Shown: positions 40,674 to 49,550 of the stretch, in pieces
How positions within the stretch are numbered: the stretch's first letter is position 1
Layout of the letters: each line of letters starts with the position of its first letter
Origin: Methylovulum sp.
GTDB taxonomy: Bacteria; Pseudomonadota; Gammaproteobacteria; Methylococcales; Methylomonadaceae
Direction of reading: 5' to 3'
DNA length: 64,000 bases
Assembly: GCA_030653435.1 (NCBI GenBank)
Contig: JAURZI010000035.1
Coordinates: 122,465-186,464, forward strand
Translations under genes and position numbers: made by a program
The notes under the pieces: model-generated
The model's input: the letters and a program-made list of their open reading frames with translations, nothing else
Databases searched by the model: none
Told to the model about the DNA's origin: nothing

Positions 40674-41477
40674 ATGAACCACTCCACAGTAAAACCGCTA
40701 TCAGTGCATAGCTTGGCGGACATGAAACAACGCGGCGAAAAAATCAGTTGCTTAACGGCTTACGATGCCAGTTTCAGCGCATTAATCGACCATATTGGGG
40801 TCGATATCATGTTGGTTGGGGATTCTTTGGGCATGACTATCCAAGGGCACGGCACCACATTGCCCGTCACCATCACGGATATGGTTTACCACACGCGCTG
40901 TGTCAGCCATGCCAGGCAACGTGCATACGTTATCGCCGATTTGCCGTTTATGTCATATTCCACGCCGGTGATCGCAGCCAAAAATGCCGCCAAGTTAATG
41001 CAGCTCGGCGGCGCACAAATGGTGAAGCTGGAAGGGACAAGGCCGGACATCGTTAGCTTCCTGGTTGAGCAAGGCGTGCCGGTATGCGGGCATTTGGGCC
41101 TATTGCCGCAACATATCAACCAACTGGGCCGCTATGCCGTCCAAGGCAAAAACCGCATAGACGCGGAAAAAATGATTGCCGATGCCCTGCGCTTAGAACA
41201 ATCTGGCGCCGCACTTTTAGTGCTAGAGTGCGTGCCCGCCAGCTTAGGCAAAGAAATCAGCCTGCAATTAGGTATCCCCGTTATCGGCATAGGTGCCGGT
41301 GTTGATTGTGACGGGCAAGTGTTGGTGCTTCAAGATATGCTTAATATAGGCACGGGTAAACGCCCCCGGTTTTCCAAAGACTTTATGCAGCATGCGGTCA
41401 GCATTGAAGCCGCAATCAGCGCTTATCACGAAGCCGTCAAGCAATCCCTGTTCCCTACTTTAGACCATAGTTTTTAA
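40674..41477 (+). CDS. panB: 3-methyl-2-oxobutanoate hydroxymethyltransferase
   Basis: 267-residue TIM barrel. CLTAYDASFSALIDHIGVDI and VGDSLGMTIQGH, VKLEG and the catalytic Glu region LLVLECVPA are intact. It uses methylene-THF to make ketopantoate for CoA synthesis. panC follows after five bases. Confidence 0.97.
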   Translation: MNHSTVKPLSVHSLADMKQRGEKISCLTAYDASFSALIDHIGVDIMLVGDSLGMTIQGHGTTLPVTITDMVYHTRCVSHARQRAYVIADLPFMSYSTPVIAAKNAAKLMQLGGAQMVKLEGTRPDIVSFLVEQGVPVCGHLGLLPQHINQLGRYAVQGKNRIDAEKMIADALRLEQSGAALLVLECVPASLGKEISLQLGIPVIGIGAGVDCDGQVLVLQDMLNIGTGKRPRFSKDFMQHAVSIEAAISAYHEAVKQSLFPTLDHSF

Positions 41478-41482
41478 GCGTC

Positions 41483-42346
41483 ATGGTGACCGTTAAAACC
41501 GTATCGGACTTGCAGGTGGCTATCTCAATGTGGCGTCAGGCAGGTGAAAGCATTGCTTTTGTCCCGACCATGGGGAATTTGCATGCCGGACACTTACAGC
41601 TGGTCCACGTTGCCAAAACCAAAGCCGACCGGGTAGTTGTCAGCATTTTCGTTAACCCTAGCCAATTTGGCGTCGGGGAAGACTTTGCCAGTTATCCGCG
41701 TAGCGAACAGGAAGACCAGGACAAGCTTAAGGCGGTAGGCGCAGATTTGGTGTTTTTACCCCCGGTTGCGGAGATGTATGCGCCCAATGCACAAACGATG
41801 GTATCCGTAACCGGCATTTCCAGCCACTATTGCGGCGCATCCAGGCCAGGCCATTTTAATGGTGTCGCCACGGTTGTCTGCAAATTATTCAATATGGTAC
41901 AGCCGACTGTTGCTGTATTCGGGCTTAAAGATTTTCAGCAAATCACTGTCATCCAGGCAATGGTCAGGGATTTGAATATGCCCGTTCAAATAATCGGCGT
42001 GGATACGGTCAGGGAAGCAAGCGGTTTGGCTATGAGCTCCAGAAACAGTTATTTAAGCGCAGCAGAAAAGGCCATTGCGCCACTGCTTTATCAATCCTTG
42101 AATATCGCGCGTGACGCTGTACTAATTGAAAACCTGCCCTATGCCGCCATAGAGCAGCAGGCGCTGGTGTTTTTGCAGCGGGCAGGCTTTCAGCCCGAAT
42201 ATTTTAGTATTTGCCGCAGCAGCGACTTAAAACCTGCGGCGCAGTCAGATACTGACTTGGTTGTATTGGTGGCAGCAAGGCTAGGAAAAACGAGGTTGAT
42301 TGATAATATTTCATTTTTCAAAGAACCGGCGATGAACCACGGCTGA
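41483..42346 (+). CDS. panC: Pantothenate synthetase
   Basis: 287 residues. VPTMGNLHAGHLQLVHVAK contains the HIGH-like motif, SIFVNPSQFGVGEDFASYPR and FGLKDFQQITVI follow, and MSSRNSYLS is the KMSKS-like loop. It joins pantoate and beta-alanine. panD follows after about 80 bases. Confidence 0.97.
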   Translation: MVTVKTVSDLQVAISMWRQAGESIAFVPTMGNLHAGHLQLVHVAKTKADRVVVSIFVNPSQFGVGEDFASYPRSEQEDQDKLKAVGADLVFLPPVAEMYAPNAQTMVSVTGISSHYCGASRPGHFNGVATVVCKLFNMVQPTVAVFGLKDFQQITVIQAMVRDLNMPVQIIGVDTVREASGLAMSSRNSYLSAAEKAIAPLLYQSLNIARDAVLIENLPYAAIEQQALVFLQRAGFQPEYFSICRSSDLKPAAQSDTDLVVLVAARLGKTRLIDNISFFKEPAMNHG

Positions 42347-42425
42347 ACTCAAACGGGCTAAAAGTTGATGCACTACGCAAATTAAGGGATAATTAGCCGT
42401 TTTTAAACGTATTTATATTGGTATC

Positions 42426-42806
42426 ATGCAAATTACGATGCTTAAAGCGAAATTACATAGAGCGACCGTGACCCGTTCAGAATTGGGCTACGAAGGCTCC
42501 TGCGCGATTGACAGCGCCATTCTTGATTTATCAGGCATCAGAGAATACGAGCAAATCCAAATTTACAATATCAACAATGGCGCACGTTTTACTACCTATG
42601 CGATCCGTGCCGAAGCAGGTACAGGCATTTTTTCGGTCAATGGTGCGGCAGCCCGTTTAGCGTGTCCCGGCGATCTGATTATTGTTTGTGCCTACGCCGT
42701 GTTAAATCCGCAAGAAGCCGAAGAACACCATCCGACACTCATTTATTTCAATGAGAAAAACGAAGTGTTGCGCTCCGCCTCATCTATTCCAGTCCAAGCC
42801 GCTTAG
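42426..42806 (+). CDS. panD: Aspartate 1-decarboxylase (pyruvoyl-dependent)
   Basis: 126 residues. The self-cleavage site is Gly24-Ser25 in GYEGSCAID, and Tyr58-type [11 protein letters not shown] is present. It makes beta-alanine for PanC, completing panB-panC-panD. Maturation factor PanZ is not seen here. Confidence 0.97.
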   Translation: MQITMLKAKLHRATVTRSELGYEGSCAIDSAILDLSGIREYEQIQIYNINNGARFTTYAIRAEAGTGIFSVNGAAARLACPGDLIIVCAYAVLNPQEAEEHHPTLIYFNEKNEVLRSASSIPVQAA

Positions 42807-42905
42807 CAAGTCATAGCGTCACATTCCGGCAAGCCCTCTGGCAAGGGCATTGCCGACGCTGTGTCATAAACCGTCATTCCGAGTTTTTATGGATGTGGAA
42901 TGCGG

Positions 42906-44402
42906 TCATATAAAGACAAATTGGGCATCGGCTAAGCCGGTGGGCAATCCGATGATCTGAATTGTGCCGGAAGTTGGGACAGGGAAGGAAAAGCTGGAGC
43001 TCGAACCGGTACCATGGTTATTACCCGTATAATGCATGTCTTTTGAATACATGGCGGCCTTACTTGAGCCCAAATGCCATGACACCCTATCCGTTATCAA
43101 GTTTGAATACGAAACGGTGACACTGGTTTCAATAATGTAATTACTGCGTTGAGAACCATAACTCGCACTGCCTTTATTGATGGCTCCATCGTGTTGGGTA
43201 ATAACCAGCGTATCTTCTAAGCCAAAACCTGTTAAATCTATCGAGGTGAAGCTTAAATCCCGGTAGTTTTTACCTCCAAAATCAATCACCACTTTTTGTG
43301 CTTCGGATGTAAAGAAACTACCCACGTTGGCGGCTGTACCCGCATCGGAAACGGTATAACTGGGTAGGGTTTCAGGGGCAATAACCGTTACCGCCTCATC
43401 GACAACGAGCTTAGTCGTCCCTGATGAAAACAAATGGTCGCCATTAACAATGCCGTTGTCTATCCAAATACCGCCGTCATTGCTTAATTTAACCGTATCG
43501 CCGGCATTGCCCTTGATGGTCAGTACATCGGTAGCGCTCAAGTCGGCGACATCATTGGCGGCAACATGATGCAGGCTATTTATGCCGGATCCTGTAAGGT
43601 CTATTACTTCAAGCCCGTAAACCTTATCACGTTGTAAATCGATCTTGTTGCCCGCGCCTGTTAAAACCAAGGTATCGTTGCCTTCGCCGCCATAAACCTG
43701 ATCTTTAGCTACCGAAGCCGAATCAAAGCCGTTAAATTTTTTCACGACCAGCGTATCATCACCTGCATAGCCGAACAACATATCGGCGCCGCCCTTGCCA
43801 TCCAGTACATTATTGCCGGTATTGCCCTGAATAATATTGTCCAAATGATTGCCCGTGCCATTGATATTAGCGGTGCCATATAAAAATAAATTTTCGATAT
43901 GGTTGGCTAATAGCCAACTGATGGGGGATGCCACTTTATCTGTGCCGGCATTAGCCCATTCAATGGTGTTATCGCCCGCCGTCACTTCATAGAGATCGTC
44001 ACCCAAACCGCCTACCAGCGTATCAACGCCTAATTTGCCATCGAGCACATTCGCCGCACTATTACCTTTGATGGTGTTGGCGAGAGTGTTGCCAATGCCG
44101 GTCATAGCGGAACCGGTTAACGTTAAATTTTCGATATTGCCGCTTAACCGCCAACTGATAGAAGACTTGACGGTATCAATGCCTTCTGCTTTCAACTCAA
44201 TAACCTTATCTTTAATGTTATCGACGAAATAAGTGTCATTGCCGACCCCGCCGACTAAGCTGTCCGCGCCCTCGCCGCCGTTCAATAGATCGTCACCTCC
44301 ATTACCGTTAAGCGTGTCAGTTCCTGCAAAACCAAAGAGCGCATCCTTATCCGTTCCGCCAGTCAGGGTATTGTTGTTTTTGTCACCTTTTAAGATAGCC
44401 AT
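42906..44402 (-). CDS. RTX-type calcium-binding repeat protein
   Basis: 498 residues, acidic, no N-terminal signal peptide. Residues 10-65 and further blocks near 110-130 and 190-220 hold glycine/aspartate nonapeptides (GGTDKDALFG, GNGGDDLLNG, GVGNDTYFVD), alternating with beta-helix-like NxxxNLxLTGxA segments. The C-terminal 150 residues are a non-repetitive beta-rich region. Such proteins leave by type I secretion, but no secretion genes are adjacent. No enzymatic domain is recognised; it may be a surface or adhesion protein. Confidence 0.82.
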   Translation of the reverse strand: MAILKGDKNNNTLTGGTDKDALFGFAGTDTLNGNGGDDLLNGGEGADSLVGGVGNDTYFVDNIKDKVIELKAEGIDTVKSSISWRLSGNIENLTLTGSAMTGIGNTLANTIKGNSAANVLDGKLGVDTLVGGLGDDLYEVTAGDNTIEWANAGTDKVASPISWLLANHIENLFLYGTANINGTGNHLDNIIQGNTGNNVLDGKGGADMLFGYAGDDTLVVKKFNGFDSASVAKDQVYGGEGNDTLVLTGAGNKIDLQRDKVYGLEVIDLTGSGINSLHHVAANDVADLSATDVLTIKGNAGDTVKLSNDGGIWIDNGIVNGDHLFSSGTTKLVVDEAVTVIAPETLPSYTVSDAGTAANVGSFFTSEAQKVVIDFGGKNYRDLSFTSIDLTGFGLEDTLVITQHDGAINKGSASYGSQRSNYIIETSVTVSYSNLITDRVSWHLGSSKAAMYSKDMHYTGNNHGTGSSSSFSFPVPTSGTIQIIGLPTGLADAQFVFI

Positions 44403-44740
44403 GTTAGCCTCCGATTTGATCGAGGTTTGAGCTTACCATGAGCTGGGTTGGGTTTTTTGTTAAATATTGCCTGACCGTGGCTTACCGGAAATACCCGCAA
44501 ATGGCTTAAGCATACCGTCAGGCCTGTTCGCCGGCTTTATCCGTTGGTTTGCGGGGGCTGTTTGTTTTCACGATTATGGAGCTGTTGTTTTCACAACACC
44601 TGCTTGGGCGCTTGCTTAATGCTGACAATATCTTATTGAATAAACGAGTGGTGTGCTTGCGCCCAGATCCGGCAATGCCGCTGGGCCGTGGCACTCGTAG
44701 GGCATGGGTCGGGCTCGACTGGAGCGTTGTGACAAGTCGG
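44403..44740. other. Intergenic region between the RTX gene and dcd
   Basis: No coding frame with family resemblance and no strong terminator was found. It should hold the leftward promoter of the RTX gene near its right flank. A GGGTTGGGTTTTTTG stretch lies about 50 bases upstream of the RTX start. Confidence 0.4.
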
Positions 44741-45307
44741 CTAGGCTTTTGGCAAGGTAACCCCGGTTTGCCCCTGATATTTACCGCCCCGGTCTTTATA
44801 AGAAACTTCGCAGACTTGATCGCCGCCAAAAAACAGCATTTGTGCCACGCCTTCATTGGCATATATTTTGGCAGGCAAGGTTGTGGTGTTCGAAAATTCT
44901 AGCGTTACATGCCCCTCCCATTCGGGTTCCAGTGGCGTGACATTAACGATGATGCCGCATCTGGCATAGGTTGATTTGCCTAGGCAAATCGTCAGGACAT
45001 CACGCGGGATGCGGAAAAACTCGACGGTTCTGGCCAGCGCAAACGAGTTCGGCGGAATAATGCAAACATCCGATTTAATGTCAATAAAACTGCTGGAATC
45101 GAAGTTTTTCGGATCGACTATGGCCGAATTGATATTGGTAAAAATCTTAAACTCATCAGAACAGCGGACATCATAGCCATAACTGGACGTGCCGTAAGAA
45201 ATAACCCGGCCCTGTTCAGAATCCCTGACCTGACCGCTTTCAAACGGCTCGATCATACCGTATTGCTCCGCCATTTGGCGTATCCATTTATCCGATTTGA
45301 TGCTCAT
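44741..45307 (-). CDS. dcd: dCTP deaminase
   Basis: 188 residues. [26 protein letters not shown] and [12 protein letters not shown] are characteristic, and the catalytic Glu lies in the conserved central block. It deaminates dCTP to dUTP for thymidylate synthesis. It is a lone gene, in opposite orientation to the SRPBCC gene. Confidence 0.96.
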   Translation of the reverse strand: MSIKSDKWIRQMAEQYGMIEPFESGQVRDSEQGRVISYGTSSYGYDVRCSDEFKIFTNINSAIVDPKNFDSSSFIDIKSDVCIIPPNSFALARTVEFFRIPRDVLTICLGKSTYARCGIIVNVTPLEPEWEGHVTLEFSNTTTLPAKIYANEGVAQMLFFGGDQVCEVSYKDRGGKYQGQTGVTLPKA

Positions 45308-45751
45308 GACCTGCTGACTACCTTGCTGAAAAAGGAAGTAATTCTAGCATAAAACGCCTCTGACACGGGATTGCCTTGCTGTAATAGCCGGTAACCCCCT
45401 CATGAAACTTCCCTCGTGGTGGATGGTGGTTGTGCCAGGATTGGCCCATGCCAGTGCTTTCAAAATTTCATTTTGCACGCCAGAAGCGCACGGTGTCCCT
45501 GGTGAGTCCTAACATTGCGGGCTATTGAAATAACGCGAGTATTTCCAAAGCTTATTCTTAAGGCGGACAAAGCGTTGTGAAGGTATGCACCGTAGACATG
45601 ATCGTGCGGAGTATGCGTGGGGTGAGCGCCACAATTAGGCTATAATTCCAACGTCATAGCGCGTGGCTAGGCCGCCATTCGGGCGGGGCTGGAATGCCGG
45701 TGTTATGACGTCATGTCGATAACGGCCTTAACCAGTAGGAGGAAACGCATT
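45308..45751. other. Intergenic region upstream of the SRPBCC gene
   Basis: About 440 bases with no supported gene. A TATAAT at 45641-45646 has no good -35 partner. Short GC-rich inverted repeats (CCGCC...GGCGG near 45673) and a TGACGTCA palindrome near 45705 lie just before the gene. Confidence 0.4.
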
Positions 45752-46282
45752 ATGTTAGAAATTATCTTAGTATCAACCATCATTGCAGTTATTGTGTGCG
45801 CTATTATTGTTGCGAGGCAACCAGCCGATTTCTGCATTAGCCGGACAGCGGTAATATCCGCCCCTGTATCAACGGTATTTGAACAAGTGAATGATTTGGC
45901 TAAATGGGAGCCTTGGTCGCCCTGGGCAAAACTGGATCCCGCGGCCACGAACACCTTCGAAGGCCCGGCGTCAGGCGTTGGTGCCGTGATGAGCTGGTCA
46001 GGCAATAACAAGGTTGGGGCAGGGCGCATGACGATTACGGCAAGCCGACCAGATGAGGCTATCTGTTTCAGGCTTGAGTTTCTTAAACCGTTTAAGGCGA
46101 CTAATACTGCCGAATTCACGTTCAAGCCCGATGCTGATAAAACTGTCGTGACCTGGAGCATGAGCGGGACAAACAACTTCATCGGGAAGGCCATGAGCTT
46201 GGTCATGAACTGCGATAAAATGGTTGGCGGCCAGTTTGAGCAAGGTTTGGCGACTATCAAAGCGCTAGTGGAAACAGCATAA
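45752..46282 (+). CDS. SRPBCC (START/polyketide cyclase-like) protein with N-terminal membrane anchor
   Basis: 176 residues from ATG 45752, set by AGGAGG ten bases upstream; an earlier in-frame ATG is not needed. One membrane helix (LEIILVSTIIAVIVCAIIVA) precedes an SRPBCC fold with SAPVSTVFEQVNDLAKWEPW and late MSGTNNFIGKAM. The family binds hydrophobic ligands in a deep pocket. Ligand unknown. Confidence 0.85.
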   Translation: MLEIILVSTIIAVIVCAIIVARQPADFCISRTAVISAPVSTVFEQVNDLAKWEPWSPWAKLDPAATNTFEGPASGVGAVMSWSGNNKVGAGRMTITASRPDEAICFRLEFLKPFKATNTAEFTFKPDADKTVVTWSMSGTNNFIGKAMSLVMNCDKMVGGQFEQGLATIKALVETA

Positions 46283-46329
46283 CAAACGCTACGCCCAACT
46301 AACCCGATCTAACCATACCGCTGTTAAAT

Positions 46330-46358
46330 CATGGGCTGCCGTATGACGGCAGCCCATG
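46330..46358. repeat. Perfect 13-bp hairpin between the SRPBCC and M14-type genes
   Basis: CATGGGCTGCCGT / ACGGCAGCCCATG with an ATG loop. There is no U tract on either strand, so it is a weak intrinsic terminator at best, or a mobile small palindrome. Confidence 0.6.
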
Positions 46359-46387
46359 CCCCAATTCGTAACTCAGGTAAGCCCATC

Positions 46388-47470
46388 ATGTCTATTATGC
46401 CCGATATCGGACTCTTTTCCGCCAGCTATGCGCTGGGCAGGCAACGCTGGCTGCAACAACTCAATGCGTTGACCGGCCCCTTGCAATACCTGCCTTATCA
46501 ATGTCCGGGTTTCGGGCCGGTCGGCGAGGTGCTGATGACCGATACGGCCTGGATAGGCCCTGAAGATGCGGCCAGGGTCGTGGTGATTATCAGTGGGACG
46601 CATGGTGTTGAAGGCTTGGCGGGCAATGCTGTCGAATTGGATTGGCTGGGTTTGTTGGCGTCAGGCGCGGTTGTGGTCCCGGATAATACCGCCGTGTTGA
46701 TGGTTCACGCTTTGACGCCTTGGGGCTATGCCTGGCAACGGCGTTGTGATGCCGATGGCGTGGACTTGAACCGCAACGCGGTCGATTTTTCAGAACCCTT
46801 GCCGGACAATCCCGGCTATGAACGCTTGCGCCCGGCGCTGTTTTTATTCGACGCCCAACAACGGCAAGCTGCTTTTGCCGAGTTTGCAAAAGAGCATGGG
46901 CGCGTGGCGTTTGAGCGCGCGATCAGCGCCGGACAATACACCGACCCTGCCGGGCCGTTTTACGGCGGCCTTGCACCGGCACATGGGCGCAAGCTCACCG
47001 AAGATTTGTTACAACGCTATGCCTTGAAAGATAGGGATTTGGCGGTTATAGACCTGCATACCGGCTTGGGGTCGTTCGGGTATGGCGAGATCATTTGCGA
47101 TCATGAGCCGGATAGCCCAGGGACTGCGGTGGCTTGTCGCTGGTACGGAGAGTCGGTGATGTTGCCGTTGTTGGGCACGTCCAGTTCCGTGCCTAAATAC
47201 GGCTTGATGGATTTTGCCTGGCATAAGGTCATGAACGAACGCAGTTGCTATATCACGCTGGAATTTGGCACTTTCCCGACCCACGAGCTGTTCGAAGTCC
47301 TGTTACACGACCATGTGTTGTGGGCGCAAACCGATAATGACGCCGCCAGGCAGCAGCACCGGGAGCTTATGCGCCATCATTTTTGCCCTGATGACCGGGC
47401 TTGGCAAGAAATGGTGCTGTTCCGTTCCCGCCAGGTCATTTTGCAGGCATTACAGGGTGTATCATCTTGA
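46388..47470 (+). CDS. DUF2817 family M14-type zinc carboxypeptidase/amidohydrolase
   Basis: 360 residues from ATG 46388 (MSIMPDIGLFSASY). Zinc ligands are apparent in SGTHGVEGLAG (His, Glu) and VIDLHTGLGSFG (His), and the catalytic Glu in ITLEFGTF near residue 300. DUF2817 proteins resemble succinylglutamate desuccinylase-type M14 enzymes. The natural substrate is unknown. The stop overlaps the start of the next gene (TTGA), so product and partner are made together. Confidence 0.87.
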   Translation: MSIMPDIGLFSASYALGRQRWLQQLNALTGPLQYLPYQCPGFGPVGEVLMTDTAWIGPEDAARVVVIISGTHGVEGLAGNAVELDWLGLLASGAVVVPDNTAVLMVHALTPWGYAWQRRCDADGVDLNRNAVDFSEPLPDNPGYERLRPALFLFDAQQRQAAFAEFAKEHGRVAFERAISAGQYTDPAGPFYGGLAPAHGRKLTEDLLQRYALKDRDLAVIDLHTGLGSFGYGEIICDHEPDSPGTAVACRWYGESVMLPLLGTSSSVPKYGLMDFAWHKVMNERSCYITLEFGTFPTHELFEVLLHDHVLWAQTDNDAARQQHRELMRHHFCPDDRAWQEMVLFRSRQVILQALQGVSS

Positions 47471-48567
47471 CAGTGCTGATCCGTCCGGCGCATCTTGCCG
47501 ATCTCGATGGTTTGGTAAAACTTGAAAATGCCGGTTTTTCAACCGATAAGCTAAGCCGTCGCAGCTTTCGGCACTGGCTGACTACCGAACACCGCGCCTT
47601 GTTGGTAGCCGAACTGATGCAATGCGTGGTCGGCTATATACTCATCATTTATCATCCGGGCACACGTTTGTCCAGGATCTATTCCATCGCCGTACTGCCC
47701 GAACAACGGGGCGCGGGTATCGCCCAATTGCTGATGGAGGCGGGCGAGCAGGCCGCGCATGAAGACGGCAGGCTCTATCTGCGCCTGGAAGTGAGCGTCG
47801 ATAACATTGCCGCGATTAGCTTGTATGAAAAACTGGGCTTCCAAAAATTCGGCATCTACCGTGATTATTACCAAGACCACAAAGACGCCTTGCGTTATCA
47901 AAAACGCATACGCCGTTACCGTGACACTTTGCAGCATCGGCCTGTGCATTGGCTGCGGCAGACCACGCCGTTTACTTGCGGCCCGGCGGCATTGATGATG
48001 GCAATGCACGCGCTGGACAAAAATTACCGGCCTTCGCAGGAAGAAGAGCTTAATTTATGGCGCGAGGCCACGACAATTTTCATGACCTCAGGTCATGGCG
48101 GCTGCCATCCGATAGGTTTGGCGTTGGCGGCAAAGCGCCGGCAATTTGCTGTTGACGTCTGGATTAACCAAACCGGCACGTTATTTATTGACGGTGTGCG
48201 TAATGACGAAAAAAAACGCGTCGTCGAACTGGTGGACAACTGCTTTAAACGCGAGGCGGCAGAGCAGGATGTGGCGATACAGTATGCCAATATTACCCAG
48301 GATGAATTGATTGCGGCGTTTAAATCCGGCGCTATTCCGTTGATATTGATCAGCACATATGCCATGGATAGAAAAAAAGCGCCGCACTGGGTCGTCATGA
48401 GCGGTTTTGATGACGATTGCCTGTATATGCACGATTCCGACCCGGACGAGGGTCGGCAGAGTGAGCTGGATTGCCAGTTTATACCGATTGCCCGCGAGGA
48501 TTTTGACCGGATGTCCTGTTTCGGAAAAACACGCTTGCGGACGGCGGTGATTATTAGGGCTGCTTAG
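47467..48567 (+). CDS. GNAT acetyltransferase fused to a C39-like cysteine peptidase domain
   Basis: 366 residues. Residues 1-150 are a RimI-like GNAT domain (SIAVLPEQRGAGIAQLLM is the acetyl-CoA loop, EVSVDNIAAISLYEKLGF follows). Residues 165-366 are a C39-like papain-fold domain: TTPFTCGPAALMMAMHA with the Cys nucleophile, and APHWVVMSGFDD with the His. The TTG start overlaps the previous stop; GTG 47473 is an alternative. Such fusions recur next to amino-acid ligase or peptidase genes, suggesting peptide modification, but the substrate is unknown. Confidence 0.85.
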   Translation: MTVLIRPAHLADLDGLVKLENAGFSTDKLSRRSFRHWLTTEHRALLVAELMQCVVGYILIIYHPGTRLSRIYSIAVLPEQRGAGIAQLLMEAGEQAAHEDGRLYLRLEVSVDNIAAISLYEKLGFQKFGIYRDYYQDHKDALRYQKRIRRYRDTLQHRPVHWLRQTTPFTCGPAALMMAMHALDKNYRPSQEEELNLWREATTIFMTSGHGGCHPIGLALAAKRRQFAVDVWINQTGTLFIDGVRNDEKKRVVELVDNCFKREAAEQDVAIQYANITQDELIAAFKSGAIPLILISTYAMDRKKAPHWVVMSGFDDDCLYMHDSDPDEGRQSELDCQFIPIAREDFDRMSCFGKTRLRTAVIIRAA

Positions 48568-48579
48568 CAGGCGGAACGC

Positions 48580-49542
48580 TCAGTATTGGCGCAGTTCAGC
48601 CATGATATTTTCAGCCAAATCTTTGATTGCCCCGGCAGTGATAAAAACCAGACGCCCGCGGCCGTCATCGGATGCTCTGGCGGGCAGGCGCACGGGTGGA
48701 TACAGTGTCCCCATCGCCCCTTGCACGCTTAACGGTTCGCCGTCATCAGGCGTGTATACTACGCCTTTCAGCCGTATCAATTGCTGCGGATACTGGGTTG
48801 TCAGCTTTTCCAACACTTTTTTTAAATCATCCCAGGCTAGGCGAAAGTCAAGTTGCAGCGTGATGCTGCTGATATCATGCGCCGGTATGGCGGCGGCTGT
48901 TAGCCGATATCGGCCTGCTGTCGGGCATGCCAGTAGCTGGTTGGGTTCGACATCGCCTTGTATGGCTTGCAACAGGGTTGCTGTCGGCGCGAGCCGGTTA
49001 AGTTGGGCCACAAGATTTTCGATTTGCCAAGGTTCGGCCAAATCAGTTTGCGTTATGACCAACGTATCCGCCCAAGCGATTTGGGCCAGCGCTTCGGGAA
49101 ACCGGCTTAACGCATCTGCGCCGCTGGTGGCGGATACCGTCGTCACCATGTTGTGCAAGCGATAACGCGCAGCCAGCCAGCGTTCCCTCAGCAAGGTGTC
49201 CAGCACCGGCTCAGGGCTGGCGACACCGCTGGTTTCAATGAGAATGCGGTCAAAGGTTTTGTCGGCTTGAGCCTCCCAAGCCATACGCAAGTTTTTCAGC
49301 AGTGGCGTTAACGCACCGCGCACCTGACAACACAAACAGCCGCCGGATAACACGCTCAACGGCACGTTATGTTGTCTGAGCAAGGTTTGGTCAATCGGCG
49401 TGGCGCCGAATTCGTTGATGATGACGGCGGAGCGTGGCGCATGGTTTAACAAGCGGTTAAGCAGTGTAGTTTTGCCGCTGCCCAGAAAGCCGCTGACTAC
49501 GGTGACGGGGATGCGGTCATCGGTTTTCGAAGAGATGTCCAT
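48580..49542 (-). CDS. COG0523 (CobW/ZigA-type) GTP-dependent metal chaperone
   Basis: 320 residues. Walker A VVSGFLGSGKTTLLNRLL, the metal-binding CxCC motif SGGCLCCQVRG, and the G-protein motif VITQTDLAE are present, followed by a CobW C-terminal domain. These GTPases deliver zinc or another metal to client enzymes under limitation. It is nine bases downstream of the TonB receptor and should be co-transcribed from the Zur-like operator. Confidence 0.9.
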   Translation of the reverse strand: MDISSKTDDRIPVTVVSGFLGSGKTTLLNRLLNHAPRSAVIINEFGATPIDQTLLRQHNVPLSVLSGGCLCCQVRGALTPLLKNLRMAWEAQADKTFDRILIETSGVASPEPVLDTLLRERWLAARYRLHNMVTTVSATSGADALSRFPEALAQIAWADTLVITQTDLAEPWQIENLVAQLNRLAPTATLLQAIQGDVEPNQLLACPTAGRYRLTAAAIPAHDISSITLQLDFRLAWDDLKKVLEKLTTQYPQQLIRLKGVVYTPDDGEPLSVQGAMGTLYPPVRLPARASDDGRGRLVFITAGAIKDLAENIMAELRQY

Positions 49543-49550
49543 CGCGTGTA

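Noticed and set aside
44518..44862. A 114-codon minus-strand frame overlapping the end of dcd
   Set aside because: No family resemblance, no ribosome binding site, and most of it is an alternative frame of dcd or intergenic sequence.
45641..45646. TATAAT upstream of the SRPBCC gene as a promoter
   Set aside because: No acceptable -35 element at 16-18 bases, so it was not listed as a promoter.
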